Notes: a model not told the origin generated them from the sequence alone. Positions 9,602-18,705 are shown, counted from the first letter of the stretch. The stretch: 64,000 nucleotides of DNA from Pantoea piersonii (GCF_003612015.1 NZ_RARB01000001.1:496001-560000), one strand, 5' to 3'. Translations and numbers: made by a program.

Positions 9602-10804
9602 ATGACAACTATTCTCTCTGCACGCCGCCTGCGGCATGTCGCCGCCGCCTCTTTACTGCTGTTTGTCGCACCCGCCGCTTTTGCCGTGGATGCGCCTGCG
9701 CCGCCTCAGGTTGAGGCTAAAGCCTGGATATTAATGGATTACGCCAGCGGCAAGGTGCTGGCAGAGGGCAATGCGGACGACCGGCTCGATCCCGCCAGCC
9801 TGACCAAAATGATGACCAGCTATGTTGTCGGACAGGCGCTGAAGTCCGGCAAAATCAAACGCGACGATATGGTGACTATCGGTCAGGATGCCTGGGCCAC
9901 CGGCAACCCTAAGCTGAGAGGCTCATCGCTGATGTTTCTCAAGCCAGGCGATCGCATTCCGGTCTCTGAGCTGAATAAAGGTATCGTCATCCAGTCGGGC
10001 AATGACGCCTGCATCGCGCTGGCGGATTATGTCGCTGGCAGCCAGGACGCCTTTATCGGTCTGATGAATAACTACGTTAAGGTGTTTGGGCTGAAAAATA
10101 CCCACTTTATGACGGTGCACGGGCTGGATGCGGAAGGGCAGTACAGTACGGCGCGCGATATGGCGCTGATTGGCCAGGCGCTGATTCGCGACGTGCCGGA
10201 AGAGTATGCGCTGAATAAAGAAAAAGAGTTCACCTTCAACCGCATCCGCCAGATGAACCGCAACCGGCTGCTCTGGAGCACCAACCTTCAAGTCGACGGC
10301 ATCAAGACCGGCCACACGTCGGGCGCAGGCAATAATCTGGTGGCATCCGCCACCGAAAACGATATGCGTCTGATCTCCGTGGTGCTGGGCACTGCCACCG
10401 ACGCCGCGCGGTTCCGCGAAAGCGAGAAGCTGCTGACCTGGGGTTTCCGCTTTTTTGAAACCGTGACGCCGATTAAGGCGGATAAGCCTTTCGCGCAGCA
10501 GCGCGTCTGGTTCGGCGATCGCAAAGAGGTCAACCTGGGCGTTGAGAAGGATGCTGCGCTGACGCTGCCGAAAGGGCAGATGAAGAACCTGAAGGCGAGC
10601 TATAACCTGACCACGCCGCAGCTTGAAGCGCCCTTAAAGAAAAATCAGGTGGTCGGCACCATTGATTTCCAGCTTGATGGCAAAACCATTGAGCAGCGCC
10701 CGCTGGTGGTGATGGAGGAGGTGCCGCAGGGCAATTTCTTCAGCCGCATCGTCGATTTCGTGCTGATGCAGTTCCATACGCTGTTCGGAAAGTGGTTTAG
10801 CTAA
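9602..10804 (+). CDS. dacC: D-alanyl-D-alanine carboxypeptidase DacC (PBP6)
   Basis: Low-molecular-weight penicillin-binding protein that trims the terminal D-Ala from peptidoglycan pentapeptides in the periplasm. The 400 residues equal the E. coli length. Signal peptide ends near PAAFA (residue 28). The serine peptidase motifs are intact: S66-L-T-K69, SGN in [13 protein letters not shown], and KTG in [14 protein letters not shown]-terminal PBP5-type beta domain and an amphipathic membrane-anchoring helix ([21 protein letters not shown]) complete it. Highly similar to DacA (PBP5) as well, but location between the yliI and ybjG homologues fixes it as dacC. Confidence 0.94.
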   Translation: MTTILSARRLRHVAAASLLLFVAPAAFAVDAPAPPQVEAKAWILMDYASGKVLAEGNADDRLDPASLTKMMTSYVVGQALKSGKIKRDDMVTIGQDAWATGNPKLRGSSLMFLKPGDRIPVSELNKGIVIQSGNDACIALADYVAGSQDAFIGLMNNYVKVFGLKNTHFMTVHGLDAEGQYSTARDMALIGQALIRDVPEEYALNKEKEFTFNRIRQMNRNRLLWSTNLQVDGIKTGHTSGAGNNLVASATENDMRLISVVLGTATDAARFRESEKLLTWGFRFFETVTPIKADKPFAQQRVWFGDRKEVNLGVEKDAALTLPKGQMKNLKASYNLTTPQLEAPLKKNQVVGTIDFQLDGKTIEQRPLVVMEEVPQGNFFSRIVDFVLMQFHTLFGKWFS

Positions 10805-10833
10805 CACGAGCGCGCTGATAGCGCTGAGCAGAC

Positions 10834-10938
10834 GCGGATGGCATGGGCCGATCGCAAAGTCGCTCAGGGCATCCCTGCGCGCTCGGCCCGCGACATCCCG
10901 GTCGCGGGACGCTTTGCTCCTCTGCCCATGCAATCCGC
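10834..10938. repeat. Dispersed long palindromic element, copy A
   Basis: Imperfect palindrome of about 105 bases between dacC and ybjG. The outer arms GCGGATGGCATGGGC (10834-10848) and GCCCATGCAATCCGC (10924-10938) are complementary at 14 of 15 positions, and the inner GCAAAG / CTTTGC continues the stem. The core shares GGCATCCCTG, GCGGGACGCTTTGCTC and TCTGCCCATG with copy B at 30352-30435. It carries no ORF. It does not resemble ERIC or classical REP sequences as I know them. Confidence 0.7.
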
Positions 10939-11001
10939 TTTCAGACTAATGGGTTGCCTGTCAGTGCTATCCGTTTTAAGGTCAGCGCACTGCCTGGTTG
11001 C

Positions 11002-11607
11002 TTAATCCTGAATCCAGCCCTTACGAATCGGCAGGGCGAACAGCGCGCGGTAGGCGGCGTTAAAGGTCGCCAGCATGCGCGCGCCATAACCCTGCCAGGC
11101 GAGATGCGACGCCAGGCAGCCGAGCAGCCCCACCAGAAACCCACCCAGCATATCCATCGGCCAGTGCACGCCGAGATAGACCCGCGACCAGGCGATGGCG
11201 CTGCCGATCGCCATCAGAATGATGCCCGACCAGAGGCGATGCCAGAAAATAAACGCCAGCGCGAAGGTGAAAATGGTGGTGCCGTGATCGCTGGGGTAGG
11301 AGTCGTCAGGTGCATGATGCAGAAACTGGTAGCCCAGCCCGATGGCGAAGGGGCGAGGATGCGGGAAAAGCTGGCCGACGCACCAGGAGATGGCCAGCGC
11401 GTAAATCAGCGCCATGCCGGTTTTCAGCACCAGCACGCGCTGCGATTTTAACTGGTCGCGCGGCCCCCACAGCCAGAGCGCGACAATCAGCAGCGGCACG
11501 ATAGCGATAAGATCTTTGGCAATAAAGGTCGCCAGCGCCAGCAGCCAGCCAGGCGAGTCGGGCGTCGCGTTTATGGATAAAAACAGAGAGTGGTTAAGCG
11601 CTTCCAT
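11002..11607 (-). CDS. ybjG: PAP2-family undecaprenyl-diphosphatase YbjG
   Basis: Integral membrane phosphatase that dephosphorylates undecaprenyl diphosphate, recycling the lipid carrier for cell-wall synthesis. The 201 residues contain the three PAP2 phosphatase signatures in order: K-x6-RP (FPHPRPFAIG region), PSDHG (SYPSDHGTT) and the SRVYLGVHWPMD motif with catalytic histidines. Five to six membrane segments are evident. I chose the start at 11607 (MEALNHSLFLSINATPDS), which aligns with the E. coli protein; an upstream in-frame ATG would add 20 non-conserved residues. The C-terminal ALPIRKGW is also conserved. Confidence 0.92.
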   Translation of the reverse strand: MEALNHSLFLSINATPDSPGWLLALATFIAKDLIAIVPLLIVALWLWGPRDQLKSQRVLVLKTGMALIYALAISWCVGQLFPHPRPFAIGLGYQFLHHAPDDSYPSDHGTTIFTFALAFIFWHRLWSGIILMAIGSAIAWSRVYLGVHWPMDMLGGFLVGLLGCLASHLAWQGYGARMLATFNAAYRALFALPIRKGWIQD

Positions 11608-11816
11608 AGTGGTCGTAAAATCCTCGTGTGTGCCTGCACCCGTTCGCCGTTGCGCACAAAATGCCAATGAAAAGGCCTATTCTGGCGACGCCGCCGGACG
11701 GGAGATATTGCGCCAGCTCCTAAATGACGCGCAGGTTGCAGAACGGTTTAGGTTCGATGACGATGCGCGCATCCTTTGCCCGCTCTGCCTGTCACGACTG
11801 TAAAAATCGCAGGCAT
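11608..11816. other. Intergenic region between ybjG and rybB
   Basis: About 200 bases that must contain the ybjG promoter on the minus strand. I see no supported coding region or RNA in it. Confidence 0.4.
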
Positions 11817-11882
11817 AAAAAAACCCGTCAGTAAAAAACTGGCGGGCTCCACAATTTGGGGATTTCAAAGAAAAGCAGTGGC
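11817..11882 (-). ncRNA. rybB: Small RNA RybB
   Basis: Hfq-dependent trans-acting RNA that represses outer-membrane porin mRNAs during envelope stress. Read on the minus strand from 11882, the RNA begins GCCACTGCTTTTCTTTGA, identical to the seed end of E. coli RybB as I remember it, continues with a CCCCAAATTGTGG small hairpin and ends in a terminator stem CCCGCCAG / CTGACGGG followed by seven Ts (to 11817). It is somewhat shorter than the 79-nt E. coli form because the terminator stem is shorter. The location next to ybjL is the same as in E. coli. A sigma-E-like promoter lies just upstream. Confidence 0.92.
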
Positions 11883-11888
11883 ACTTAT

Positions 11889-11916
11889 TCAGACTCACCC
11901 TTAACAAAAAAGTTCT
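11889..11916 (-). promoter_or_regulatory. Sigma-E promoter of rybB
   Basis: On the minus strand AGAACTT (11910-11916) is a one-mismatch sigma-E -35 element, separated by 16 bases from TCTGA (11889-11893) as -10, with the RybB 5' end 7 bases further on. Spacing fits sigma-E promoters (GGAACTT-N16-TCnnA). Confidence 0.8.
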
Positions 11917-11935
11917 GGACTGAGTCAAAAAAATT

Positions 11936-13624
11936 TTATAAAGGCAAAAGCGGCCAGATAATCACAATCAGCGTACCGGCCAGCGTCAACAGTACGTTGG
12001 CGATGGCGTAAGTGCCCGCATAGCCCAGCGCTGGAATATTGCTGCGCGCCGTGTCGCAGATAATTTCCATGGCAGGCGCGCAGGTGCGCGCGCCCATAAT
12101 CGCGCCGAACAGCAGCGCGCGGTTCATGCGCAGTACATAGGCGCCGAAGAGATAGCAGATCACCACCGGCAGCAGGCTCACCAGCAGACCGCACAGCAGC
12201 ATCAGCGCGCCTTCGCTGCCGAGACCGTGATTAATGCCGCTGCCGGCGCTTAAGCCGACGCCCGCCATAAACACCATCAGCCCGAACTCTTTCACCATCG
12301 TCAGCGCGCCCTGCGGGATATAGCCAAAGGTGGGATGGTTGGCGCGCAAAAAGCCGAGCATAATGCCGGCGAACAGCAGCCCGGCGGCATTGCCAATACC
12401 GAAGCTGAAGTTGCTGAACTGGAAGGTAATCAGGCCGATCATCAGCCCGACGATAAAGAAGGCGCAGAACGCCAGCAGATCGGTCACCTGGCTGTGAATA
12501 GCGATAAATCCGATGCGGTCCGCCACGTTTTTTACGCGCTTCGCCTCGCCGCTGACCTGCAATATGTCGCCTTTATGCAACATAATGCTGTCGTCGATCG
12601 GCATCTCAATCTGGCTGCGGATCACGCGGTTAAGGAAGCAGCCGTGATCGGTCAGATTAAGTTTGCTGAGGCGCTTATTCACCGCGTTGTGGTTTTTCAC
12701 CACGATCTCTTCAGTGACGATGCGCATATCGAGCAGATCGCGGTCGAAGACCTCTTTGCCGTTGCGGAAGCTGGCGTCGAGACGCGCATGGGCGTCCGGA
12801 TAGCCTACCAGCGAAATATCATCGCCGAGCTGCAGCACCGCGTCGCCGTCGGGGCTGGCCAGAATGCCGTTGCGGCGAATACGCTCGATATAGCAACCGG
12901 TCTGGCGATAAATCCCCAGTTCACGCAGGTTTTTGCCGCCGCTCCACGCCACCAGCTCCGGGCCGACGCGATAGGCGCGGATAACCGGCAGAAAGACTTT
13001 GCGCTGGCTGTCGGCGTCAAGGCCGCGTTCGCGCGCGATTTGCTGCGCGCAGGTCGGCAGATCCTGATGCTGCAGGCGTGGCAGGTAGCGCGCGCCGAAA
13101 ATCAGGCTGACCAGACCCACCAGGTAAGTCAGGGCGTAGCCGAGGGAGAGGTGATCCTGCATTAGCGCCAGCTGGCCGCTGTCGTTAATGCTCTGACGCA
13201 GGGTATCGCCCGCGCCGACCAGCACCGGCGTTGAGGTCATCGAGCCCGCCAGCATCCCCGCCGTCAGGCCGATATCCCAGCCAAAGAGTTTGCCGAAGCC
13301 CAGCGCCAGCAGCAGGGCGCTCACCACCATAACAATCGCCAGCAGAAAATAGTTTTTTCCGTCGCGGAAGAAAATAGAGAAAAAGTTGGGACCCGCCTCC
13401 ACGCCGACGCAGAAAATAAACAGCATAAAGCCCAGGCTTAATGCCTCGGTATTCATGACGAAATGTTGTTGGCCGAGTAATAAAGAAACAACTAATACAC
13501 CGATGGAATTACCTAACTGTACTGAACCCAGGCGCAATTTCCCCAGGCACAGACCGAGTGCTAAAACGACAAATAATAACAGAACGTCATTTCCGCTTAA
13601 CAAATCTGCGACGTTTATGTTCAC
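11936..13624 (-). CDS. ybjL: Putative transporter YbjL (AspT/YidE/YbjL family)
   Basis: Inner-membrane protein of 562 residues in the AspT-like antiporter family. Two membrane halves (about residues 10-180 and 380-560, each a YidE/YbjL duplication domain) flank a cytoplasmic region with two RCK_C/TrkA_C ligand-binding modules (about 200-370). Substrate in enterobacteria is not established. Conserved signatures include [38 protein letters not shown] and [30 protein letters not shown]. The start is a GTG at 13624 (MNINVADLL aligns with E. coli). rybB begins 54 bases past the stop, so transcripts reading through would run into the rybB terminator. Confidence 0.92.
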   Translation of the reverse strand: MNINVADLLSGNDVLLLFVVLALGLCLGKLRLGSVQLGNSIGVLVVSLLLGQQHFVMNTEALSLGFMLFIFCVGVEAGPNFFSIFFRDGKNYFLLAIVMVVSALLLALGFGKLFGWDIGLTAGMLAGSMTSTPVLVGAGDTLRQSINDSGQLALMQDHLSLGYALTYLVGLVSLIFGARYLPRLQHQDLPTCAQQIARERGLDADSQRKVFLPVIRAYRVGPELVAWSGGKNLRELGIYRQTGCYIERIRRNGILASPDGDAVLQLGDDISLVGYPDAHARLDASFRNGKEVFDRDLLDMRIVTEEIVVKNHNAVNKRLSKLNLTDHGCFLNRVIRSQIEMPIDDSIMLHKGDILQVSGEAKRVKNVADRIGFIAIHSQVTDLLAFCAFFIVGLMIGLITFQFSNFSFGIGNAAGLLFAGIMLGFLRANHPTFGYIPQGALTMVKEFGLMVFMAGVGLSAGSGINHGLGSEGALMLLCGLLVSLLPVVICYLFGAYVLRMNRALLFGAIMGARTCAPAMEIICDTARSNIPALGYAGTYAIANVLLTLAGTLIVIIWPLLPL

Positions 13625-13874
13625 TGTTTAACTTCTTGTTTACCTGTAAGCTATTGATGACAGGCCTGTTTTTCGCTATCTTGTGCAGGCCGCGCAGCGA
13701 GCCTGCTGTTTTATTTAAACAGGTCACTCTTAAACGGCAGGTATTCTAATCATAAAAATCACCCTCAGCCATTAGCTTAAAATTTCATACAGCTATCGGC
13801 CTGTTTCATTTTATTTCCACCAGAGATCGCGGCGAGTTGTTGTCATTGTGATGATTTTCAATAAGTGGGGTGAT

Positions 13875-14231
13875 ATGCCACAGCGTTCCTTACGCTGGAC
13901 CAGTGCAATGCTTGGCGTTGTACTCTACAGCCTGGTGTTTATTTATTCTCATTACTACTGGCTGGCGGGCAATGCACCGCTGCGAGGGCAGCCTGAACTG
14001 CTGCTTTTTTTGCTGCCGGGCGCGGTCATGGCGCTGCTGCATACGGAGAGTCCGTTAAAGAGCACGCTGCTGATGGCGCTGGGTGGCACGCTGCTTGGCG
14101 TGCTGCTGCTCAATAACGCGCTGCTGACGCATATCAACTGGCTGACCCTGTCGGTCTGGAGCCTGAGCGCGCTTTTCTGGGCGGGCAGCGGCGCGCTGCT
14201 GGTACGGCTGGTGCGTATCGTCTGGCGCTGA
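13875..14231 (+). CDS. ybjM: Inner membrane protein YbjM
   Basis: Small hydrophobic protein, about 118 residues, with four predicted membrane segments (LGVVLYSLVFIYSHYYW, LLLFLLPGAVMALL, LLMALGGTLLGVLLL, LSALFWAGSGALLV). It matches YbjM in position, topology and the LLFFxLPGAV motif; function is unknown. I take the ATG at 13875 because GGGGTG lies 4-9 bases upstream and the E. coli protein starts at the same point; an ATG at 13848 would add nine residues. It converges with grxA across a shared terminator. Confidence 0.8.
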   Translation: MPQRSLRWTSAMLGVVLYSLVFIYSHYYWLAGNAPLRGQPELLLFLLPGAVMALLHTESPLKSTLLMALGGTLLGVLLLNNALLTHINWLTLSVWSLSALFWAGSGALLVRLVRIVWR

Positions 14232-14244
14232 GGCCATAATGAAA

Positions 14245-14270
14245 AACGGGCCGATTCGGCCCGTTAAAAG
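14245..14270. terminator. Bidirectional terminator between ybjM and grxA
   Basis: Nine-base stem AACGGGCCG / CGGCCCGTT with a three-base loop, flanked by A-rich sequence on the left and TTAAAA on the right. It separates two convergent genes. Confidence 0.8.
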
Positions 14271-14282
14271 AGCAGCGAAAAA

Positions 14283-14540
14283 TTACGCGCTCAGATTCTC
14301 TTTGGTCCAGGCAGCGAAATCGGTGTAGCCACCAATATGCTGTTCATCAACGAAAATTTGCGGCACGGTGCTTACCGGCTTGCCCGCGCTTTTCTCCAGA
14401 TCCGCTTTAGTAATGCCTTCCGCCTGGATATCCACATACTGGTAGCTAAAGTCGTCGCGCTCGGCGCTGAGCTTGTCGGCCAGCTCTTTCGCACGCACGC
14501 AGTAGGGGCAGCCAGGACGACCAAAAATCACAGTAACCAT
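14283..14540 (-). CDS. grxA: Glutaredoxin 1
   Basis: Glutathione-dependent dithiol oxidoreductase of 85 residues, the same length as E. coli GrxA; reduces ribonucleotide reductase, PAPS reductase and OxyR. The redox-active CPYC is at residues 11-14 (GRPGCPYCVRAK), and the glutathione-binding TVPQIFVDEQHIGGYTD motif with cis-proline follows. AAGGAGC precedes the ATG. In E. coli the gene is OxyR-activated; I could not identify an OxyR site with confidence in the 195-base divergent gap towards ybjC. Confidence 0.96.
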   Translation of the reverse strand: MVTVIFGRPGCPYCVRAKELADKLSAERDDFSYQYVDIQAEGITKADLEKSAGKPVSTVPQIFVDEQHIGGYTDFAAWTKENLSA

Positions 14541-14735
14541 GAAACGCTCCTTAATTCAGGCTTTAAATGTGAGCAATGTCACATAAGCTCGGGGTAGATG
14601 GACAACATGATGCCCGCTCGAACCGCTTAAAGAAAGCAGGAAATGCCTGTTAGTCTGATGCGCGTCGTCTATGCAAGCTTGTGAAGCTTGACCATAATTG
14701 ACGGCCTGAACCCGGTGCGACCCAGGAGAAAGCCC

Positions 14736-15005
14736 ATGCCAAATCTGGCGCGTTTACCCAAAGTTTTGCTGATTATGGAGGCGCTCGGCGGTTTGCTGGC
14801 GCTGTGCGCGCTGCTGCTGGCTAACAACTGGCTGCCGCTGCCCGGCCATGCTGACAGCAAAATGGCGGCGACCGCGCTGCTGATTATCGGCATTTTGCTG
14901 ATGCTGCCCGCCGCCTGGCTGATGATGTGGCGCACCGCAAAAGCGATGGCGCCGCAGCTGTTCGGTCGCACCCTTAATAAAAATGAGACTCGCCGGAGAC
15001 CTTAA
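14736..15005 (+). CDS. ybjC: YbjC family inner membrane protein
   Basis: Small membrane protein of 89 residues with two membrane segments (LLIMEALGGLLALCALLLANNW and ATALLIIGILLMLPAAWLMMW) and a basic C-terminus including KAMAPQLFGR, as in E. coli YbjC. Function unknown; in E. coli it is the first gene of the SoxS-controlled ybjC-nfsA-rimK-ybjN operon. The ATG at 14736 has AGGAG 7-11 bases upstream, preferred over an upstream codon at 14688. The stop codon overlaps the nfsA ATG by one base (TAATG), so the two are coupled. Confidence 0.85.
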   Translation: MPNLARLPKVLLIMEALGGLLALCALLLANNWLPLPGHADSKMAATALLIIGILLMLPAAWLMMWRTAKAMAPQLFGRTLNKNETRRRP

Positions 15006-15727
15006 TGACACCGACTATCGATCTATTGTGCAGCCACCGTTCCATTCGTGCCTTTACTGAGCAGGCGATTAGCGCGGAACAGCGTGAGGCGATTATCGCC
15101 GCGGCGCAATCGGCCTCCACCTCCAGCTTTCTTCAGTGCTCTTCCATTATTCGCATTACCGATCCCGCGCTGCGCCAGCAGCTGGTCACGCTGACGGGCG
15201 GCCAGCAGTGGGTGGCGGACGCCGCTGAATTCTGGGTGTTCTGTGCCGATTTTAATCGCCATTTGCAGATCTGCCCCGATGCGCAGCTGGGACGCGCTGA
15301 ACAGCTGCTGCTGGGCTGCGTCGATACCGCGCTGATGGCGCAGAACGCGATGGTCGCCGCCGAATCGCTCGGCCTGGGTGGCGTGTTTATCGGCGGCATC
15401 CGCAACAGCATCGCGCAGGTTACTGAGCTGCTCGGCTTGCCGAAATTCGTGCTGCCGCTGTTTGGATTCTGCATCGGCTATCCCGCTGCGGTGCCCGATC
15501 CCAAGCCGCGTCTGCCGCAGGCGATGCTGGTGCATGAAAATCGCTATCAGCCGGTAGACCCGCAGGTGCTGGCCGACTACGATAGCCGCACGGCGATCTA
15601 CTATGAGCACCGCGACAGCAATCAGCGCAGCGAGACCTGGAGCGAGCTGATTCAGCGTCTGATCATTAAAGAGACGCGCCCCTTTATGCTCGACTACCTG
15701 CATCAGCAGGGTTGGGCAACGCGCTAA
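15005..15727 (+). CDS. nfsA: Oxygen-insensitive NADPH nitroreductase NfsA
   Basis: FMN flavoprotein that reduces nitro compounds and quinones by two electrons with NADPH. The 240 residues equal the E. coli length. Visible family features are SHRSIRAFTEQ (FMN phosphate binding, residues 10-20), SSTSSFLQCSSIIR, the QNAMVAAESLGLGGVFIGGIRN stretch, and the NADPH-binding C-terminal basic region. Coupled to ybjC by a TAATG overlap and followed 18 bases later by rimK, so part of one operon. Confidence 0.95.
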   Translation: MTPTIDLLCSHRSIRAFTEQAISAEQREAIIAAAQSASTSSFLQCSSIIRITDPALRQQLVTLTGGQQWVADAAEFWVFCADFNRHLQICPDAQLGRAEQLLLGCVDTALMAQNAMVAAESLGLGGVFIGGIRNSIAQVTELLGLPKFVLPLFGFCIGYPAAVPDPKPRLPQAMLVHENRYQPVDPQVLADYDSRTAIYYEHRDSNQRSETWSELIQRLIIKETRPFMLDYLHQQGWATR

Positions 15728-15745
15728 TCCACAAGAGGTTCGATG

Positions 15746-16648
15746 ATGAAAATCGCCATCCTGTCGCGTGACGGGCAGCTTTATTCCTGCCGACGCCTGC
15801 GTGAGGTTGCCGAACAGCGCGGGCACGAGGTTCAAATCATCGATCCGCTCTCCTGCTACATGAATATCAATCCGGCGTCGCCGACGGTGCACTACCGCGG
15901 CGAACCCCTCGGTCATTTCGATGCGGTTATTCCGCGCATCGGGCCCGCCATCACCTTTTACGGCACGGCGGTGCTGCGTCAGTTCGAAATGTGCGGCAGC
16001 TACCCCCTCAACGAGTCGCTGGCGATCGCCCGCGCCCGCGACAAGCTGCGCTCGCTGCAGCTGCTGGCGCGTCAGGGCATCGATATGCCGGTGACCGGCT
16101 TCGCCTCGTCGCCGGACGATACCCAGGATCTTATCGCCATGGTGGGCGGCGCGCCGCTGGTGGTGAAGCTGGTGGAAGGCACGCAAGGCATCGGCGTGGT
16201 GCTGGCGGAGACGCGACAGGCAGCGGAGAGCGTGATCGACGCCTTCCGCGGGCTCAACGCGCATATTCTGGTGCAGGAGTTTATTCAGGAAGCGCAGGGA
16301 CGCGACGTGCGCTGCCTGGTCATAGGCGATGAAGTGGTGGCGGCGATTGAGCGCGAGGCGAAAGAGGGCGATTTCCGCTCTAATCTGCACCGCGGCGGCA
16401 AAGCGCATCCGGTGGAGATCACGCCGCAGGAGCGCGCCATGGCGGTTAAAGCAGCCGCGACGCTGGGGCTGGAAGTGGCGGGTGTAGATATTTTGCGCGC
16501 TCGTCGCGGCCCGCTGGTGATGGAGGTTAACGCCTCGCCTGGGCTGGAGGGGATCGAAACCGCCACCGGTATGGATATCGCCGGGATGATGATCGGCTGG
16601 ACAGAGCGGAACGCTTTGCCCGGTTTCAGTCTTAAAACCGGCGGCTGA
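15746..16648 (+). CDS. rimK: Ribosomal protein S6 glutamate ligase RimK
   Basis: ATP-grasp ligase that adds glutamates to the C-terminus of ribosomal protein S6. At 300 residues from the second of two adjacent ATGs (15743 and 15746) it equals the E. coli protein, whose sequence begins [16 protein letters not shown] at 15733-15738 fits either start. ATP-grasp features: [36 protein letters not shown] (ATP loop), VQEFI, and the metal-binding [13 protein letters not shown]. It is the second ribosome-modifying enzyme in the window after RimO. The E. coli enzyme also makes poly-glutamate in vitro. Confidence 0.95.
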   Translation: MKIAILSRDGQLYSCRRLREVAEQRGHEVQIIDPLSCYMNINPASPTVHYRGEPLGHFDAVIPRIGPAITFYGTAVLRQFEMCGSYPLNESLAIARARDKLRSLQLLARQGIDMPVTGFASSPDDTQDLIAMVGGAPLVVKLVEGTQGIGVVLAETRQAAESVIDAFRGLNAHILVQEFIQEAQGRDVRCLVIGDEVVAAIEREAKEGDFRSNLHRGGKAHPVEITPQERAMAVKAAATLGLEVAGVDILRARRGPLVMEVNASPGLEGIETATGMDIAGMMIGWTERNALPGFSLKTGG

Positions 16649-16735
16649 CGCGCGCTTTTCAGCGGTTTTCGTAGCGTCACGCGTTTTTTTTCCGTAAGCT
16701 TAGTCGCCTGTTTATTCACCCCTTGGGACACTACG

Positions 16736-17215
16736 ATGGATTCTCTTGTCGTTCCGGATATCGACCTGTTGCGTCGCTGGCTGGATCAGCAAAATATCAC
16801 CTGGTTCGAATGTGATGCCTGTCAGGCACTCCATCTGCCGCACATGCAAAATTTCGATGGGGTGTTTGACGCCAAAATCGATCTGGTCGACAACGTTATT
16901 CTCTTCTCCGCACTGGCGGAAGTGAAGCCGACGGCGCTGATCCCGCTGGTTGGCGATCTGTCGCAGATCAATGCCAGTTCACTCACGGTAAAAGCCTTTA
17001 TCGACATTCAGGACGACAACCTGCCGAAGCTGATTGTCTGCCAGTCTCTCGGTACTACCGCCGGCTTGACCTTCGGCCAGTTCGCCAGCTTTATGAAGCA
17101 GAGCGAAGAGCAGGTCTCCATGGTGATTATGGAGGCCTTCGCCAATAATTTGCTGATGATGGGCGAAGAGGAAGAGCGCACGCCCGCCAGCTTCAGCCAT
17201 TCACTGCTGCACTAG
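16736..17215 (+). CDS. ybjN: YbjN family protein
   Basis: Cytoplasmic protein of 159 residues of the YbjN family, which has a chaperone-like fold related to type III secretion chaperones. In E. coli its overexpression affects motility and stress responses, but the molecular function is unknown. The start MDSLVVPDIDLLRRWLDQQNITWFECDACQ and central SFMKQSEEQVSMVIMEAFANN are as in E. coli. It follows rimK after 87 bases and is followed by a clear terminator, so it closes the ybjC-nfsA-rimK-ybjN group. Confidence 0.9.
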   Translation: MDSLVVPDIDLLRRWLDQQNITWFECDACQALHLPHMQNFDGVFDAKIDLVDNVILFSALAEVKPTALIPLVGDLSQINASSLTVKAFIDIQDDNLPKLIVCQSLGTTAGLTFGQFASFMKQSEEQVSMVIMEAFANNLLMMGEEEERTPASFSHSLLH

Positions 17216-17241
17216 GCCAGCCGCTTTTACCGTCTCGTTTT

Positions 17242-17268
17242 AACTGCCGCTTTATGCGGCAGTTTTCA
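17242..17268 (+). terminator. Intrinsic terminator after ybjN
   Basis: Nine-base stem AACTGCCGC / GCGGCAGTT, TTTAT loop, followed by TTCATTTC; 26 bases after the stop. Confidence 0.8.
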
Positions 17269-17598
17269 TTTCTGGCTTCGCCATTTTTTATTCTGCATTT
17301 TGCCCTTTAATGCCAGATATTTCTCGTGCTTTATGCCATTCCTGCCAGACCACATAGCACAAACATGCATAACCTGTCGCTAAAAGGCGTTTTTTACGCT
17401 GGGGTATGGTAGAGCAAAGGACGGGGGGCTATTCTTGCGGGGCTGCATGGTACGTGGATTCGCAGCGCAGGTATCAGTTTTTACTATTAAACTCTCAATG
17501 AATATTGATTCATTGTGTCTGTGAATTGACGCACAGCTCGCAGCGCTGGGATCAGGTCTGGCCAGGTTGTGACGATCCGCTCAGGAGGAAGTAAGAAG
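17269..17598 (+). other. Upstream region of potF
   Basis: About 330 non-coding bases leading to the potF operon. The distal part holds nothing I recognise. The proximal part contains the ArgR-like dyad at 17497-17514, a weaker neighbouring half-match at 17520-17537 and a strong Shine-Dalgarno AGGAGG at 17583-17588. Confidence 0.6.
17497..17514 (+). promoter_or_regulatory. Candidate ArgR operator (ARG box) upstream of potF
   Basis: AATGAATATTGATTCATT matches the ArgR consensus wnTGAATwwwwATTCAnw at every fixed position; only one of the four central W positions is a G. A weaker box, TGAAT perfect with a degenerate right half, follows at 17520-17537. ArgR boxes normally occur in pairs about 21 bases centre to centre; here the spacing is 23, so binding is probable but not proven. 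Confidence 0.7.
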
Positions 17599-18705
17599 AT
17601 GTTCAATCAGAAAAAATGGTTGTCAGCTGCGGTTACCGGCGTACTGATGGTCGCCTCAGCAGGATCGATGGCGGAAGATAAAACGCTGCATGTCTATAAC
17701 TGGTCAGATTATATCTCGGCGGACACCGTTCCGAATTTTGAAAAGCAGTCTGGCATTAAAGTGGTCTACGACGTCTTCGATTCCAACGAAGTGCTGGAAG
17801 GCAAACTGATGGCGGGCAGCACCGGCTACGACGTGGTGGTGCCATCCTCCAGCTTCCTGGCGCGCCAGCTGCAGTCCGGCGTATTCCAGCCGCTGGATAA
17901 GAGCAAACTGCCAAACTACAAAAATCTCGATCCTGAGCTGATGAAGAAAGTCGCCCAGCACGATCCCGATAATAAATACGCGATTCCTTATCTGTGGGGC
18001 ACCACCGGTATCGGCTATAACGTCGAAAAGGTGAAAGCCGCGCTGGGCGCTGATGCGCCGGTCAACAGCTGGGATCTGGTGCTGAAGCCGGAAAACCTGG
18101 AGAAGCTGAAGAGCTGCGGCGTCTCTTTCCTTGACGCGCCAGAAGAGATTTTCGCCACCGTGCTGAATTATCTCGGCAAAGATCCCAACAGCTCCGACGC
18201 CAAAGATTACTCCGGCGCGGCGACCGATCTGCTGCTGAAGCTGCGCCCCAGCATTCGCTACTTCCACTCGTCGCAGTACATCAACGACCTGGCAAACGGC
18301 AATACCTGCGTCGCTATTGGCTGGTCCGGCGATATTCTGCAGGCGAAAAAACGCGCTGAACAGGCGAAAAACGGCGTGCAGCTCGCCTACAGCGTGCCGA
18401 AAGAGGGCGCGCTCGCCTTCTTCGACATGATGGCGATTCCGAAGGACGCGAAAAATCTTGATGCGGCCTATCAGTGGCTGAACTACATCATGGATCCGAA
18501 AGTCATTGCCGACGTTTCCAACAAGATGTCCTACGCTAACGGTAACAAGGCATCGCTGCCGCTCATCAATGCCGACGTCCGCAACAATCCGGGCATCTTC
18601 CCGACGCCGGAAGCGATGTCGAAGCTGTTCGTGCTGAAAGTGCAGGATCCGAAGCTGGATCGCGCGCGCACCCGTGCGTGGACGCGAGTGAAAAGCGGGA
18701 AATAA
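17599..18705 (+). CDS. potF: Putrescine-binding periplasmic protein PotF
   Basis: Periplasmic receptor of the putrescine ABC importer. From the ATG at 17599 it has 368 residues, close to the 370 of E. coli; an upstream GTG would add ten non-conserved residues, and AGGAGG lies upstream of 17599. The signal peptide ends near GSMA. Ligand-site regions are conserved: HVYNWSDYIS, YDVFDSNEVLEGKLMAGSTGYDVVVPSSSF, SCGVSFLDAPEEIFATVLNYLGKDPNS and the aspartate in FFDMMAIP. A terminator-like hairpin follows, probably giving an excess of PotF over the permease. Confidence 0.95.
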   Translation: MFNQKKWLSAAVTGVLMVASAGSMAEDKTLHVYNWSDYISADTVPNFEKQSGIKVVYDVFDSNEVLEGKLMAGSTGYDVVVPSSSFLARQLQSGVFQPLDKSKLPNYKNLDPELMKKVAQHDPDNKYAIPYLWGTTGIGYNVEKVKAALGADAPVNSWDLVLKPENLEKLKSCGVSFLDAPEEIFATVLNYLGKDPNSSDAKDYSGAATDLLLKLRPSIRYFHSSQYINDLANGNTCVAIGWSGDILQAKKRAEQAKNGVQLAYSVPKEGALAFFDMMAIPKDAKNLDAAYQWLNYIMDPKVIADVSNKMSYANGNKASLPLINADVRNNPGIFPTPEAMSKLFVLKVQDPKLDRARTRAWTRVKSGK

